Source: Vicinamibacterales bacterium (GTDB lineage Bacteria; Acidobacteriota; Vicinamibacteria; Vicinamibacterales; UBA8438). From it: DNA of 7,132 nucleotides. A model generated the notes under the pieces. It had not been told where the DNA came from. It did not search any database and was given only the letters and a program-made list of their open reading frames with translations. Where the stretch lies: the NCBI GenBank assembly GCA_030745255.1, contig JASLOY010000181.1, forward strand, positions 1 through 7,132, read 5' to 3'. Numbering within the stretch: the stretch's first letter is position 1; the number at the start of each line of letters is the position of its first letter. The position numbers and the translations under genes were made by a program. This document shows, piece by piece, positions 1-7,080 of the stretch.

Positions 1-681
1 CGGTATCTGGAAACGGTGCACACGGATGCTGGGCTTCGAGAAGGACGATATGCGTGTGTCGAGGTGTCAGACACAGGCGCCGGCATGACTGGCGAGACCA
101 AGGCGAAGGTCCTCGAGCCGTTTTTCACGACGAAGTTCACCGGACGAGGCCTTGGTCTCGCCGCTGTATTCGGCATCGTCCGCTCGCATGGTGGCGGGAT
201 CAAGATCGACAGCGAGCCGAGCCGTGGATCGACTTTCACGATCCTGCTTCCTGTTGCGGTCACGCCAGCTCGGCCGGACAACGTGACCGTTGAGGGCATC
301 GAGGAGTGGCGCGGCTCCGGGACGGGCCTCGTGGTCGATGACGAAGCCGACATTCGGCAAACGGCCACCGACATGCTCGAGTCCCTCGGCTTCCAGGTGC
401 GGACGGCAAGTGATGGCCGCCGGGCGGTGAAGGTGCTCCGCGAGCATCCCGAGACGATCGACTTCGTGCTCCTCGACGTGACGATGCCGGGTCTGGACGG
501 CGCCGCGACATTGCGGGAGCTGCGGCGGATCCGTGCGGACGTGCCGACCATTCTGATGAGCGGCTACACACAGCCGGGTACCACGACACGATTCGACGGC
601 GAACCTCTGGTGGGCTTCGTGCAAAAGCCCTTTCGGCTGGCCACGCTTGCGCAATCGGTGAAGCGAGCCCTCGACGGATAA
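1..681 (+). CDS. Hybrid sensor histidine kinase, C-terminal part (ATPase end plus receiver domain); 5' end outside window
   Basis: The reading frame is open from base 1, so the gene begins upstream. Numbering codons from base 1, the first part is the end of a HATPase_c domain. It has the G1 box SDTGAGM, the F box EPFFTTK, the G2 box GRGLGLA and the closing strand GSTFTILLP. The N box, the phosphorylated histidine and any sensor domains lie outside the window. After a linker of about 20 residues comes a full receiver domain: acidic pair D113-D114, phospho-acceptor D159 in LLDVTMPGLDG, S187 in MSGY, and K209 in QKPF. All residues needed for phosphorylation are present. The protein stops right after the receiver, so there is no output domain in this chain. 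Such hybrids normally pass phosphate on through a histidine phosphotransfer protein or regulate their own kinase. The signal sensed cannot be told from this part. The GTG at 16 should not be taken as the start, because the codons before it already match the family. Confidence 0.93.
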   Translation, partial: RYLETVHTDAGLREGRYACVEVSDTGAGMTGETKAKVLEPFFTTKFTGRGLGLAAVFGIVRSHGGGIKIDSEPSRGSTFTILLPVAVTPARPDNVTVEGIEEWRGSGTGLVVDDEADIRQTATDMLESLGFQVRTASDGRRAVKVLREHPETIDFVLLDVTMPGLDGAATLRELRRIRADVPTILMSGYTQPGTTTRFDGEPLVGFVQKPFRLATLAQSVKRALDG

Positions 682-686
682 GGAGG
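679..686 (+). promoter_or_regulatory. Perfect Shine-Dalgarno overlapping the kinase stop codon
   Basis: TAAGGAGG is the full complement of the usual 16S rRNA anti-Shine-Dalgarno end. Its first three bases are the stop codon of the hybrid kinase. It lies 11 bases before the ATG at 698. It fixes the start of the AMMECR1-family gene and suggests translation coupled to the kinase on a shared transcript. Confidence 0.8.
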
Positions 687-697
687 GGACGCCGGCG

Positions 698-1231
698 ATG
701 TTGGAGCCACACGAACGACAGGCGTTGCTGCAACTCGCACGTCAGGCGATTGCCGCGAGGCTCGAAGGCCGCCCAGTCGACACGCCACAGGCCTCAGGGG
801 GGCTGGCCCAGCGAACCGGCGCATTCGTCACCATCCGGCACCACGACCGACTGCGTGGCTGTATCGGCTCGGTCGAACGTGCCGATACGTTGGTGACAGT
901 TGTGGCCCAATGTGCCGGTGACGCTGCCACCGAGGACCCGCGTTTTCCCCCGCTACCGCTGGATGTTCTGCCCGAGGTCGTCCTGGAGATCTCCGTGCTC
1001 GGCCCGGTCGAGCCGGTCGCCGATCCCGCCGCGGTCGAGGTGGGGCGACACGGGCTCGTCGTCGAGCATGGGGCGCATCGCGGTCTGCTGCTGCCCCAGG
1101 TGCCGACCGAGTGGGGCTGGGACCGGGAGACCTTTCTCTCGCAGACCTGTGTCAAGGCCGGACTGTCTGCTGACGCCTGGCAGACTGGGGCCAGGCTGTT
1201 CACCTTCGAGGCCTACGTCTTCGGTGAGTGA
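698..1231 (+). CDS. amrA: AmmeMemoRadiSam system protein A (AMMECR1-domain protein)
   Basis: The 177-residue product is a single AMMECR1 domain, the usual size for bacterial and archaeal stand-alone members. The family signature LRGCIG is at residues 52-57, after a strand reading GAFVTIR. Other recognisable blocks are EDPRFPPL, VLEISVLGPVEPV, GLLLPQVPTEWGWDRETFL and a C-terminal FEAYVF. It has no signal peptide or membrane segment, so it is probably cytosolic. In many genomes this protein is encoded beside a Memo-like protein and a radical SAM enzyme, giving the three-part AmmeMemoRadiSam set. Its biochemical role is not settled; a part in modifying a protein or RNA has been suggested. Neither partner is encoded here. 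The neighbours are the kinase, 16 bases upstream on the same strand, and nfo, convergent 32 bases downstream. The symbol follows the AmmeMemoRadiSam naming. Family assignment is firm, function is not. Confidence 0.9.
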   Translation: MLEPHERQALLQLARQAIAARLEGRPVDTPQASGGLAQRTGAFVTIRHHDRLRGCIGSVERADTLVTVVAQCAGDAATEDPRFPPLPLDVLPEVVLEISVLGPVEPVADPAAVEVGRHGLVVEHGAHRGLLLPQVPTEWGWDRETFLSQTCVKAGLSADAWQTGARLFTFEAYVFGE

Positions 1232-1263
1232 TCCGGAGCGCCTGGAGCCAGGGGGCACAGCGT

Positions 1264-2145
1264 CTACTCAATCAGCTCTCGCAACGTCCGAAGATTTTCC
1301 AGATCCATCGGGTCCGGTTCGATGTCGGCGGTCCTGCCAGTGCGTTCTTTCGGGGTCTCGAGCACCATCGGCAGTGCTTCCAGGCGGGGGTCAGTGAGCA
1401 GACGCCGGAAAGCGCCCAGCCCGACGTGTCCGGCGCCGATGTGGGTGTGCCGGTCCACCCGGCTGCCGAGCGGCGTCTTCGAGTCGTTGAGATGGATTAC
1501 CCGTAGCCGGTCGCAACCCACACAGGCATCGAGCTGCTGCATGGTGTCGGCGTAAGCGGTATCCGAACCCAGGTCGTAGCCGGCTGCCAGCAGATGACAG
1601 GTGTCGAGGCAGACGCCAATCCGCGCTGGCGTTCCGGCACCTTCGACCTCGGTGATGATGGTCCCGAGCTGCTCGAAGGTGTACCCGAGGTTGGTGCCCT
1701 GACCGGCGGTGTGCTCGAGCAGCAGCGCGGTCCGCTGCTCGTGGCGGTCGTCCAGCACAGCCCCGATGCTTTCGGCGATCCGGGTCAGGCCCGCTTCCTC
1801 GGTCGTCGTCGTATAGGAGCCAGGGTGGAGCACGACCCCGAGCAGGCCGAGCGTCTCGGCTCGGTCGAGCTCTTCGCCGAGCGCGGTGCGGGACCGCTGG
1901 CGTAGGGTGTCGTCCGGTGTCGCCAGGTTGATCAGATAGCTGGCGTGAGCGATGACCGGGCGGACATCGAGTTCCTGACTGAGCCGTCGGAACTCGGCGA
2001 TCTCACTGTCGGGCAGCGGCCGAGCCCGCCACTGCCCCGACGACTTGGTGAAAATCTGAAGCGTGTCGCAGCCGGCCGCCCGAGCGCGCTCAACAGCGCG
2101 CGGAAGCCCGCCGGCGATCGACATGTGTGCTCCGAGCCTGGGCAT
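1264..2145 (-). CDS. nfo: Deoxyribonuclease IV (apurinic/apyrimidinic endonuclease, EndoIV family)
   Basis: The 293-residue product is a zinc-dependent AP endonuclease that cuts DNA 5' to abasic sites during base-excision repair and can clear blocked 3' ends. It opens with the family start LGAHMSIAGG and forms one TIM-barrel domain. All nine expected metal ligands are visible: H67 (HASYLIN), H107 (LHPGS), E144 (LLEHTAGQG), D181 and H184 (LDTCHLLAAGYD), H218 (HLNDSK), D231 and H233 (DRHTHIG), and E263 (VLETPKE). Their spacing stays within about two residues of the E. coli enzyme, so it should be active. The ATG at 2145 is chosen because the family motif begins four residues later; a GAGAGA stretch upstream is only a weak ribosome site. 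The gene converges on amrA and diverges from acnA, so it is probably transcribed alone. The C-terminus runs a few residues beyond the E. coli length. Confidence 0.96.
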   Translation of the reverse strand: MPRLGAHMSIAGGLPRAVERARAAGCDTLQIFTKSSGQWRARPLPDSEIAEFRRLSQELDVRPVIAHASYLINLATPDDTLRQRSRTALGEELDRAETLGLLGVVLHPGSYTTTTEEAGLTRIAESIGAVLDDRHEQRTALLLEHTAGQGTNLGYTFEQLGTIITEVEGAGTPARIGVCLDTCHLLAAGYDLGSDTAYADTMQQLDACVGCDRLRVIHLNDSKTPLGSRVDRHTHIGAGHVGLGAFRRLLTDPRLEALPMVLETPKERTGRTADIEPDPMDLENLRTLRELIE

Positions 2146-2161
2146 GGGGGACGTATTCTCT

Positions 2162-2189
2162 CAGAAGTCAGAAGTCGGAAGGCAGGAGA
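2162..2189 (+). repeat. Short purine-rich heptamer array between nfo and acnA
   Basis: Four 7-base units stand in direct tandem: CAGAAGT twice, perfectly, then CGGAAGG and CAGGAGA. They fit a loose consensus CAGRAGN. The array begins 16 bases upstream of the nfo start codon and so lies in the nfo leader or promoter region. The same unit type, in the same orientation, recurs at 5029-5063. Confidence 0.7.
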
Positions 2190-2238
2190 AACGGGCCTGC
2201 CCGCCGTAGCTCGAGAGCACACGGCGCGCGAAGGTGGC

Positions 2239-2268
2239 TTGCGTGACCTCGGAACGGTGAAGGACAAT
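2239..2268 (+). promoter_or_regulatory. Weak candidate sigma70-type promoter for acnA
   Basis: TTGCGT (2239-2244) and GACAAT (2263-2268) are separated by 18 bases. They match the consensus boxes at 3 of 6 and 4 of 6 positions. Transcription would start near 2275 and leave a leader of about 60 bases before acnA. The rest of the divergent nfo-acnA gap (2146-2337) shows only the heptamer array and short GC palindromes such as CCGGCCGG at 2280. Matches of this quality arise by chance, so this is a suggestion only. Confidence 0.22.
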
Positions 2269-2337
2269 CAAGAGTACCTCCGGCCGGCTCCAGGTCCGTC
2301 ATCGCTCGACTACATCGACATTCGAACTCCTAGATAG

Positions 2338-5070
2338 ATGAGCACCAACAATACATTTGGCACGCGCACTACCTTGTCGGTCGGCGACACCACCGTTACG
2401 TTTCACAGCCTGGAAACGCTCGAGCGAGCTGGTTTCCCCGGAGTGGCACGTTTGCCGTACTCGCTGAAAATCCTACTGGAGAACCTCCTTCGTCGCGAAG
2501 ATGGGCACGGCGTGACGGCAGACGACGTCCAGGCGCTGGCCAGCTGGAACCCCGCGACGGGCGGCACGAAGGAGATCGCCTTTATGCCGTCACGAGTTCT
2601 GCTGCAGGACTTCACCGGCGTTCCGGCGGTCGTGGATCTGGCGGCTATGCGCGACGGCGTCGTCCGCCTTGGAGGCGACCCGGAGCGAATCAACCCGTTG
2701 CAGCCGGCGGAGCTGGTGATCGACCACTCGGTGCAGGTTGATCACTTTCGTGAGGCGAACGCTTTCGATCTCAACGCGCAACTCGAATTCTCGCGTAACA
2801 AGGAACGGTACGCGTTCTTGAAGTGGGGACAGCAGGCCTTCGACAACTTCCGTGTGGTGCCGCCCGACACCGGCATCGTGCACCAGGTGAACCTCGAGTT
2901 TTTGGCGCGGGTCGTCTGCACCGACGGGACGGGCGAGGGCGCCATGGCGTACCCCGACACGCTCGTCGGTACCGATTCTCACACTACGATGGTCAATGGC
3001 CTGGGGGTCGTCGGTTGGGGCGTTGGCGGTATCGAGGCGGAGGCGGCGATGCTCGGCCAGCCGATCTCGATGCTCATTCCCGAGGTCGTGGGGTTCAAGC
3101 TGACTGGCCAGTTGCCGGAAGGTACGACCGCGACCGACCTGGTATTGACCATCACCGAGCGGCTCAGGCAGCAGGGGGTCGTCGGAAAGTTCGTGGAGTT
3201 CTTCGGGTCCGGTCTGGCCTCACTGACGCTGGCGGACCGGGCGACGTTGGGCAATATGTCACCCGAGTATGGGTCCACGGTTGCGATCTGCCCAATCGAT
3301 CAGATGACCATCGACTATCTGACCCTGACGGGACGGGACGCCCACCAGGTCGCACTGGTCGATGCCTATGCCCGGGCGCAGGGGATGTTTGACGCCGGCG
3401 TCGAGGGTCCCGTCTATGCAAGAGTCGCCGAGCTCGAGCTTGGCGAGGTCGAGCCGAGCATCGCCGGTCCGAAGCGCCCGCAGGATCGGGTGTCGCTCGA
3501 GCGGGCCAAAACGGCGTTCGCCGGGACACTGGCGGACCAGCTGGCGAGCCGCGGGACGCAGCCGGTGGTCGCGACCCACGGCCACGGCCACGGCACCGGT
3601 GTGAACCACGGTGCGGTCGTCATTGCCGCAATCACGAGCTGCACCAATACCTCGAATCCGAGCGTGATGATCGCCGCTGGGTTGCTCGCGCAGAAGGCGG
3701 CCGCACGCGGGCTGAAGCCGAAGCCCTGGGTAAAGACGAGTCTGGCCCCTGGGTCGCTGGTCGTTACCGCATATCTCGAGGCGGCCGGGTTGATGACGCC
3801 GCTCGCTGAGCTCGGGTTCGGGCTGGTCGGGTACGGGTGCACCACCTGCATCGGTAACAGCGGGCCGTTGCCGGACGACGTCTCCGCCGAGGTGAAGGCG
3901 CGCGACCTCGTGGTCGCGTCGGTGCTCAGCGGGAACCGCAACTTCGAGGGCCGTGTGCAGCCCCAGGTGCGCGCCAACTACCTGGCTTCGCCACCGCTGG
4001 TGGTAGCCTATGCTCTGGCGGGGCGGATGACCGTCGACCTGACGACCGAGCCGCTCGGGCAGGACACGGGCGGCGTCGACGTGTTTCTGCGCGACATCTG
4101 GCCGTCAGCCGCTGAGATTCAAACCGCCATGGCGGCGGCGGTGCGCACGGAGCAGTTCACCTCGAAGTATGCCGGAGTGTTCGAGGGGGACAAGCGCTGG
4201 CGCGGGTTGGCGGCGCCTACGGGTCAACGCTTCGCGTGGGACGGCGACTCCACCTACGTACGCGACCCGCCGTTCTTCGAGAGCCTGGCGCCCGAGCCGG
4301 CGGCGCCGGTGGACGTCATCGGCGCGCGCGTATTGGCCCTGCTTGGCGACAGCGTGACGACAGACCACATTTCGCCGGCAGGCGCCATCCCCGGCGACGG
4401 CCCGGCCGGGACGTATCTGATCTCTCGCGGAGTCGACCCACAGGACTTCAATTCGTTCGGGAGCCGGCGCGGGAACCACGAGGTCATGATGCGGGGCACC
4501 TTCGCCAACATCCGCCTCAGGAATCAGCTTGCGCCGGGGACCGAGGGCGGCTGGACGCGGTATCAGCCGGACGACGAGGAAATGAGCATTTACGACGCCG
4601 CCATGCGGTACCAGGTGGCGGGGGTCGGGCTGCTCGTTCTTGCCGGTAAAGAGTACGGTTCCGGGTCTTCCCGCGACTGGGCGGCCAAGGGGACGATGCT
4701 GCTCGGCGTCCGGGCTGTCATCGCCGAGAGCTTCGAGCGGATCCACCGGAGCAATCTGGTGTTCATGGGGGTGTTGCCGCTGCAGTTCAGAGATGGCGAC
4801 GGCGTGGCTGCGCTCGGCTTGACCGGTCGCGAGACGTTCGACGTGACCGGTATCGCCGACGGCCTCGCGCCACGCAGCTCGGTGACGGTGCGTGCCGTTG
4901 CGCCGAACGGTTCCACACGTGATTTCACGGCGACGGCGCGGATCGACACCCCGGAGGAGCTGCGTTACTACCGCCACGGTGGCATTCTCCAGTACGTGCT
5001 CAGGCAGCTCGTGAGGAGCGAGAGCGGACAAGAAGCAGGAGACAGGAGGCAGGAGACAGGAGGAGGCTGA
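2338..5070 (+). CDS. acnA: Aconitate hydratase A (aconitase, AcnA/IRP1 type)
   Basis: Aconitase interconverts citrate and isocitrate through cis-aconitate in the TCA cycle, using a cytosolic [4Fe-4S] cluster. The 910-residue product spans the catalytic aconitase domain and the C-terminal swivel domain. The cluster ligands are C435 (ITSCTNTSNPS), C501 and C504 (YGCTTCIGNSG), at the same positions as in E. coli AcnA. Other landmarks are GTDSHTTMVNG from residue 211, LLGDSVTTDHISPAG from 668 and GKEYGSGSSRDW from 770, which carries active-site Ser and Arg residues. The ATG at 2338 directly follows an in-frame TAG, so no longer start is possible, and I see no clear Shine-Dalgarno. Two features are unusual: a HGHGHG run at 414-419 just before the first cluster cysteine, and a tail from about residue 894 to 910 encoded largely by a heptamer repeat. 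The family core ends near residue 892, close to the 891 residues of E. coli AcnA. Activity on 2-methylisocitrate is possible but not shown. Confidence 0.97.
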   Translation: MSTNNTFGTRTTLSVGDTTVTFHSLETLERAGFPGVARLPYSLKILLENLLRREDGHGVTADDVQALASWNPATGGTKEIAFMPSRVLLQDFTGVPAVVDLAAMRDGVVRLGGDPERINPLQPAELVIDHSVQVDHFREANAFDLNAQLEFSRNKERYAFLKWGQQAFDNFRVVPPDTGIVHQVNLEFLARVVCTDGTGEGAMAYPDTLVGTDSHTTMVNGLGVVGWGVGGIEAEAAMLGQPISMLIPEVVGFKLTGQLPEGTTATDLVLTITERLRQQGVVGKFVEFFGSGLASLTLADRATLGNMSPEYGSTVAICPIDQMTIDYLTLTGRDAHQVALVDAYARAQGMFDAGVEGPVYARVAELELGEVEPSIAGPKRPQDRVSLERAKTAFAGTLADQLASRGTQPVVATHGHGHGTGVNHGAVVIAAITSCTNTSNPSVMIAAGLLAQKAAARGLKPKPWVKTSLAPGSLVVTAYLEAAGLMTPLAELGFGLVGYGCTTCIGNSGPLPDDVSAEVKARDLVVASVLSGNRNFEGRVQPQVRANYLASPPLVVAYALAGRMTVDLTTEPLGQDTGGVDVFLRDIWPSAAEIQTAMAAAVRTEQFTSKYAGVFEGDKRWRGLAAPTGQRFAWDGDSTYVRDPPFFESLAPEPAAPVDVIGARVLALLGDSVTTDHISPAGAIPGDGPAGTYLISRGVDPQDFNSFGSRRGNHEVMMRGTFANIRLRNQLAPGTEGGWTRYQPDDEEMSIYDAAMRYQVAGVGLLVLAGKEYGSGSSRDWAAKGTMLLGVRAVIAESFERIHRSNLVFMGVLPLQFRDGDGVAALGLTGRETFDVTGIADGLAPRSSVTVRAVAPNGSTRDFTATARIDTPEELRYYRHGGILQYVLRQLVRSESGQEAGDRRQETGGG
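5029..5063 (+). repeat. Heptamer array inside the 3' end of acnA
   Basis: Five in-phase 7-base units stand in tandem: CAAGAAG, CAGGAGA, CAGGAGG, CAGGAGA, CAGGAGG. The last four also form a perfect two-copy 14-base repeat (5035-5048 and 5049-5062 in another phase). The array ends 7 bases before the acnA stop and encodes most of the aconitase C-terminal tail. The unit matches the consensus of the array at 2162-2189. Confidence 0.85.
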
Positions 5071-5104
5071 GGGCTTCGCCGTTTTCCTTCAACAACCGGC
5101 CTGC

Positions 5105-5112
5105 AGGGGGAG
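5105..5112 (+). promoter_or_regulatory. Ribosome binding site of the oligoendopeptidase gene
   Basis: AGGGGGAG lies 6 bases before the ATG at 5119, a good purine-rich site at normal spacing. It supports the upstream start, which carries the signal peptide. A second ATG follows at once (ATGATG), and the adjacent codons 5119 and 5122 differ by one residue only. Confidence 0.6.
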
Positions 5113-5118
5113 CGACCA

Positions 5119-7017
5119 ATGATGTCGCGTGACAGCTGGTTTTCGCCGGCCGCCGCCGCGGGCGGTCTGATCGTGATGATGATGACAACCACGACCATCG
5201 CCACAGCGCAGGATGCCGACCGGTCCCAACCGGAGCAGGTCGAATGGGATCTCGACGAGATCTATCCGAGCTACGAGGCCTGGAACAGGTCGAAGACACA
5301 GCTCGAGGAGCGGGTCGCTCAGCTCGCCACCTACCGCGGCCGTCTGGGTGAGAGCGCTGCCATGCTGCGGGAGGCGTTCGATGCGATCACCGGTACGGAG
5401 AAAGAGCTCGCGCGCCTCTACGTGTTCGCGTATCTGAAGGCGGACGAAGACCGCCGGGTGGCCGAGGCGCAGGAGCGCCGCGGCCTGGCGGCCGCCCTGC
5501 TGTCGGAGTTCAACGAAACGGTCGCCTTCGTGTCGCCAGAGCTGTTGCGGGTCGGCTCGGAGACGATCGAGCGGCATCTCGCCGAGGAGTCAGGTCTCGC
5601 CAAGCATGCGTTCAACATCCGCAACACGTTGCGGCAGGAGCCGCACACCCTGTCGGACGAGGCGGAACAGGTCATCGCGGCGACCGGACCGGTCGTGCAG
5701 GGGCCCGAGCGGATCTACGCCATGCTGACCAGCTCCGACATGCCGTTCCCGACCGTCACGCTGTCGACCGACGAAGAGGTCCGGCTGGACCAGGCCGCCT
5801 ACTCGCTCCACCGGGCGTCGCAGCACCGGGGCGATCGCAAACTTGTGTTCGACCGGTTTTGGGGCGCCTGGAAGGCCTACGAGGCCTCCCTGGGCCAGAC
5901 GCTCGACACCCTCGTCAAGACGCATGTGTTCCAGGCGAAAGCCAGGCGGTACGAGAACGCGCTCGACGCGGCGCTTTCCGGGCCGAACATACCGACTGCT
6001 GTGTATCACACGTTGATCGCGGCGGCGCATCGTCACCTGCCCACCCTGCATCGCTATTTCCGGCTCAGGCGGCGGATGCTCGGGCTCGACGACTTGCACT
6101 ACTACGACATTTATCCCAATCTGGTCGCCTCCGAGCGCACGTTCGACATCGACGAGTCGAAAACGCTGACGCTCGCCTCGGCGGCACCGCTTGGCGATCA
6201 CTACCTGGCGTTGCTCGAGGAAGGGTTTGGCGGGGCCTGGATGCACGTCTATCCGCAAATGGGCAAGGCGCCGGGCGCCTACATGTACGGCGACGTCTAC
6301 GACGTGCACCCGTATCTCCTGCTGAACTACAACGGTCAGTTCAACGACGTGTCCACGTTCGCGCACGAGTGGGGGCATGCGATACACACGATGCTGGCCA
6401 AAGAGCAGAATCCGTACGAGACCGCCGGCTACGCTACTTTCACCGCCGAGATTGCCTCGACGACCAACGAAGTCCTGCTGCAGGAATACATGCTCGGACA
6501 GGACATCACGGACGACGAGCGTCTGTTCTACCTCGGTACCGCGCTCGAGGCGGCGCGCGGCACCTTCTTCCGTCAGGTGATGTTCGCCGAGTTCGAGCTC
6601 AAGATTCACGAGCTGGTCGAGGCGGGCGAGGCGCTGTCGGGCGAGAAGATGACGGGGGTCTACGAGGCGCTGCTCAGGCAGTACCACGGCGCCGACACCG
6701 GTGTGATGACCATCGACCCGGCCTATGCGGTCGAATGGGCGTTCATCCCGCATTTCTACCGCAACTTCTACGTGTTTCAATATGCAACGTCCATCGCCGG
6801 TGGGACGATGTTCGCCGAGCGGTTCCTGACCGGCGATGAGCAGGCGCGGGATGACTATCTGGCGGTGCTCTCGGCCGGCGGTTCCCGCTATGCCTACGAG
6901 CTGTTGAGGGAATACGGCATCGACCTGGCCACCAATGTGCCCTACGACGCGCTCATCGCCCGAATGGACCGGGTGATGGACCAGATCGAAGAGATCCTAG
7001 ACCGTCAAGGGCACTGA
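5119..7017 (+). CDS. pepF: Oligoendopeptidase F-type M3 metallopeptidase, probably exported
   Basis: The 632-residue product is a zinc metallopeptidase of family M3 that should cut short peptides. The N-terminal block VEWDLDEIYPSYEAW is typical of PepF, followed by the helical N-domain and the M3 catalytic domain. The zinc site is H416-E-W-G-H420, with third ligand E444 in TAEIASTTNE, 28 residues after H416 as in PepF. The HFYRNFYVFQYA motif from 545 matches the family region that supplies substrate-contacting tyrosines. Residues 1-30 look like a signal peptide: R4, a hydrophobic Ala/Val/Met-rich stretch, then A28-T-A30 as a likely signal peptidase I site before QDAD. Typical PepF is cytosolic, so export is an inference; D5 and the run of threonines weaken the signal. 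The gene starts 48 bases after acnA on the same strand with no clear terminator between, so read-through from acnA is plausible. Family assignment is secure; the symbol is by family only. Confidence 0.93.
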   Translation: MMSRDSWFSPAAAAGGLIVMMMTTTTIATAQDADRSQPEQVEWDLDEIYPSYEAWNRSKTQLEERVAQLATYRGRLGESAAMLREAFDAITGTEKELARLYVFAYLKADEDRRVAEAQERRGLAAALLSEFNETVAFVSPELLRVGSETIERHLAEESGLAKHAFNIRNTLRQEPHTLSDEAEQVIAATGPVVQGPERIYAMLTSSDMPFPTVTLSTDEEVRLDQAAYSLHRASQHRGDRKLVFDRFWGAWKAYEASLGQTLDTLVKTHVFQAKARRYENALDAALSGPNIPTAVYHTLIAAAHRHLPTLHRYFRLRRRMLGLDDLHYYDIYPNLVASERTFDIDESKTLTLASAAPLGDHYLALLEEGFGGAWMHVYPQMGKAPGAYMYGDVYDVHPYLLLNYNGQFNDVSTFAHEWGHAIHTMLAKEQNPYETAGYATFTAEIASTTNEVLLQEYMLGQDITDDERLFYLGTALEAARGTFFRQVMFAEFELKIHELVEAGEALSGEKMTGVYEALLRQYHGADTGVMTIDPAYAVEWAFIPHFYRNFYVFQYATSIAGGTMFAERFLTGDEQARDDYLAVLSAGGSRYAYELLREYGIDLATNVPYDALIARMDRVMDQIEEILDRQGH

Positions 7018-7032
7018 GGTCTATGTCTGGAC

Positions 7033-7080
7033 GGGGCCTCGCCCCACGCCGCCCCGCGGGCCGCGCATTGTCGCGCGGCC
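7033..7080 (+). terminator. Two GC-rich hairpins after pepF, possible terminator
   Basis: The first hairpin is GGGGC (7033-7037) and GCCCC (7041-7045) around a 3-base loop. The second is a perfect 8-base stem, GGCCGCGC (7059-7066) with GCGCGGCC (7073-7080), around loop ATTGTC. They begin 15 bases after the pepF stop. No run of T follows on either strand, so this is not a textbook intrinsic terminator; transcript end protection or a Rho-linked stop are alternatives. The remaining bases to 7132 show no gene I can support. Confidence 0.4.

Noticed and set aside
1241..1252. Possible two-way terminator between amrA and nfo (CCTG stem, GAGC loop)
   Set aside because: The stem is only 4 bases and no T run follows on either strand.
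2145..2190. Promoter for nfo on the minus strand (GAGAAT with TTCCGA-like box)
   Set aside because: The spacing is too short for a sigma70 promoter and the boxes lie within the heptamer repeat, so any match may be due to the repeat.
1945..2337. 130-codon plus-strand frame whose stop abuts the acnA ATG
   Set aside because: The close junction hinted at translational coupling, but about half the frame is antisense to nfo and the rest crosses the heptamer array. The product resembles no family I know.
4105..5031. 308-codon open frame on the minus strand opposite acnA
   Set aside because: It mirrors the swivel-domain part of aconitase, is rich in Arg/Pro/His and has no recognisable family.
5071..5090. 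Possible terminator between acnA and pepF (GGC-TTC-GCC followed by TTTTCC)
   Set aside because: The stem has only three pairs. The T run is short and off-place, so it is too weak to call.
5590..6780. 396-codon open frame on the minus strand opposite pepF
   Set aside because: It runs antisense to a complete, motif-rich M3 peptidase, and its translation shows no recognisable domain. Long antisense frames are expected in GC-rich codon usage.
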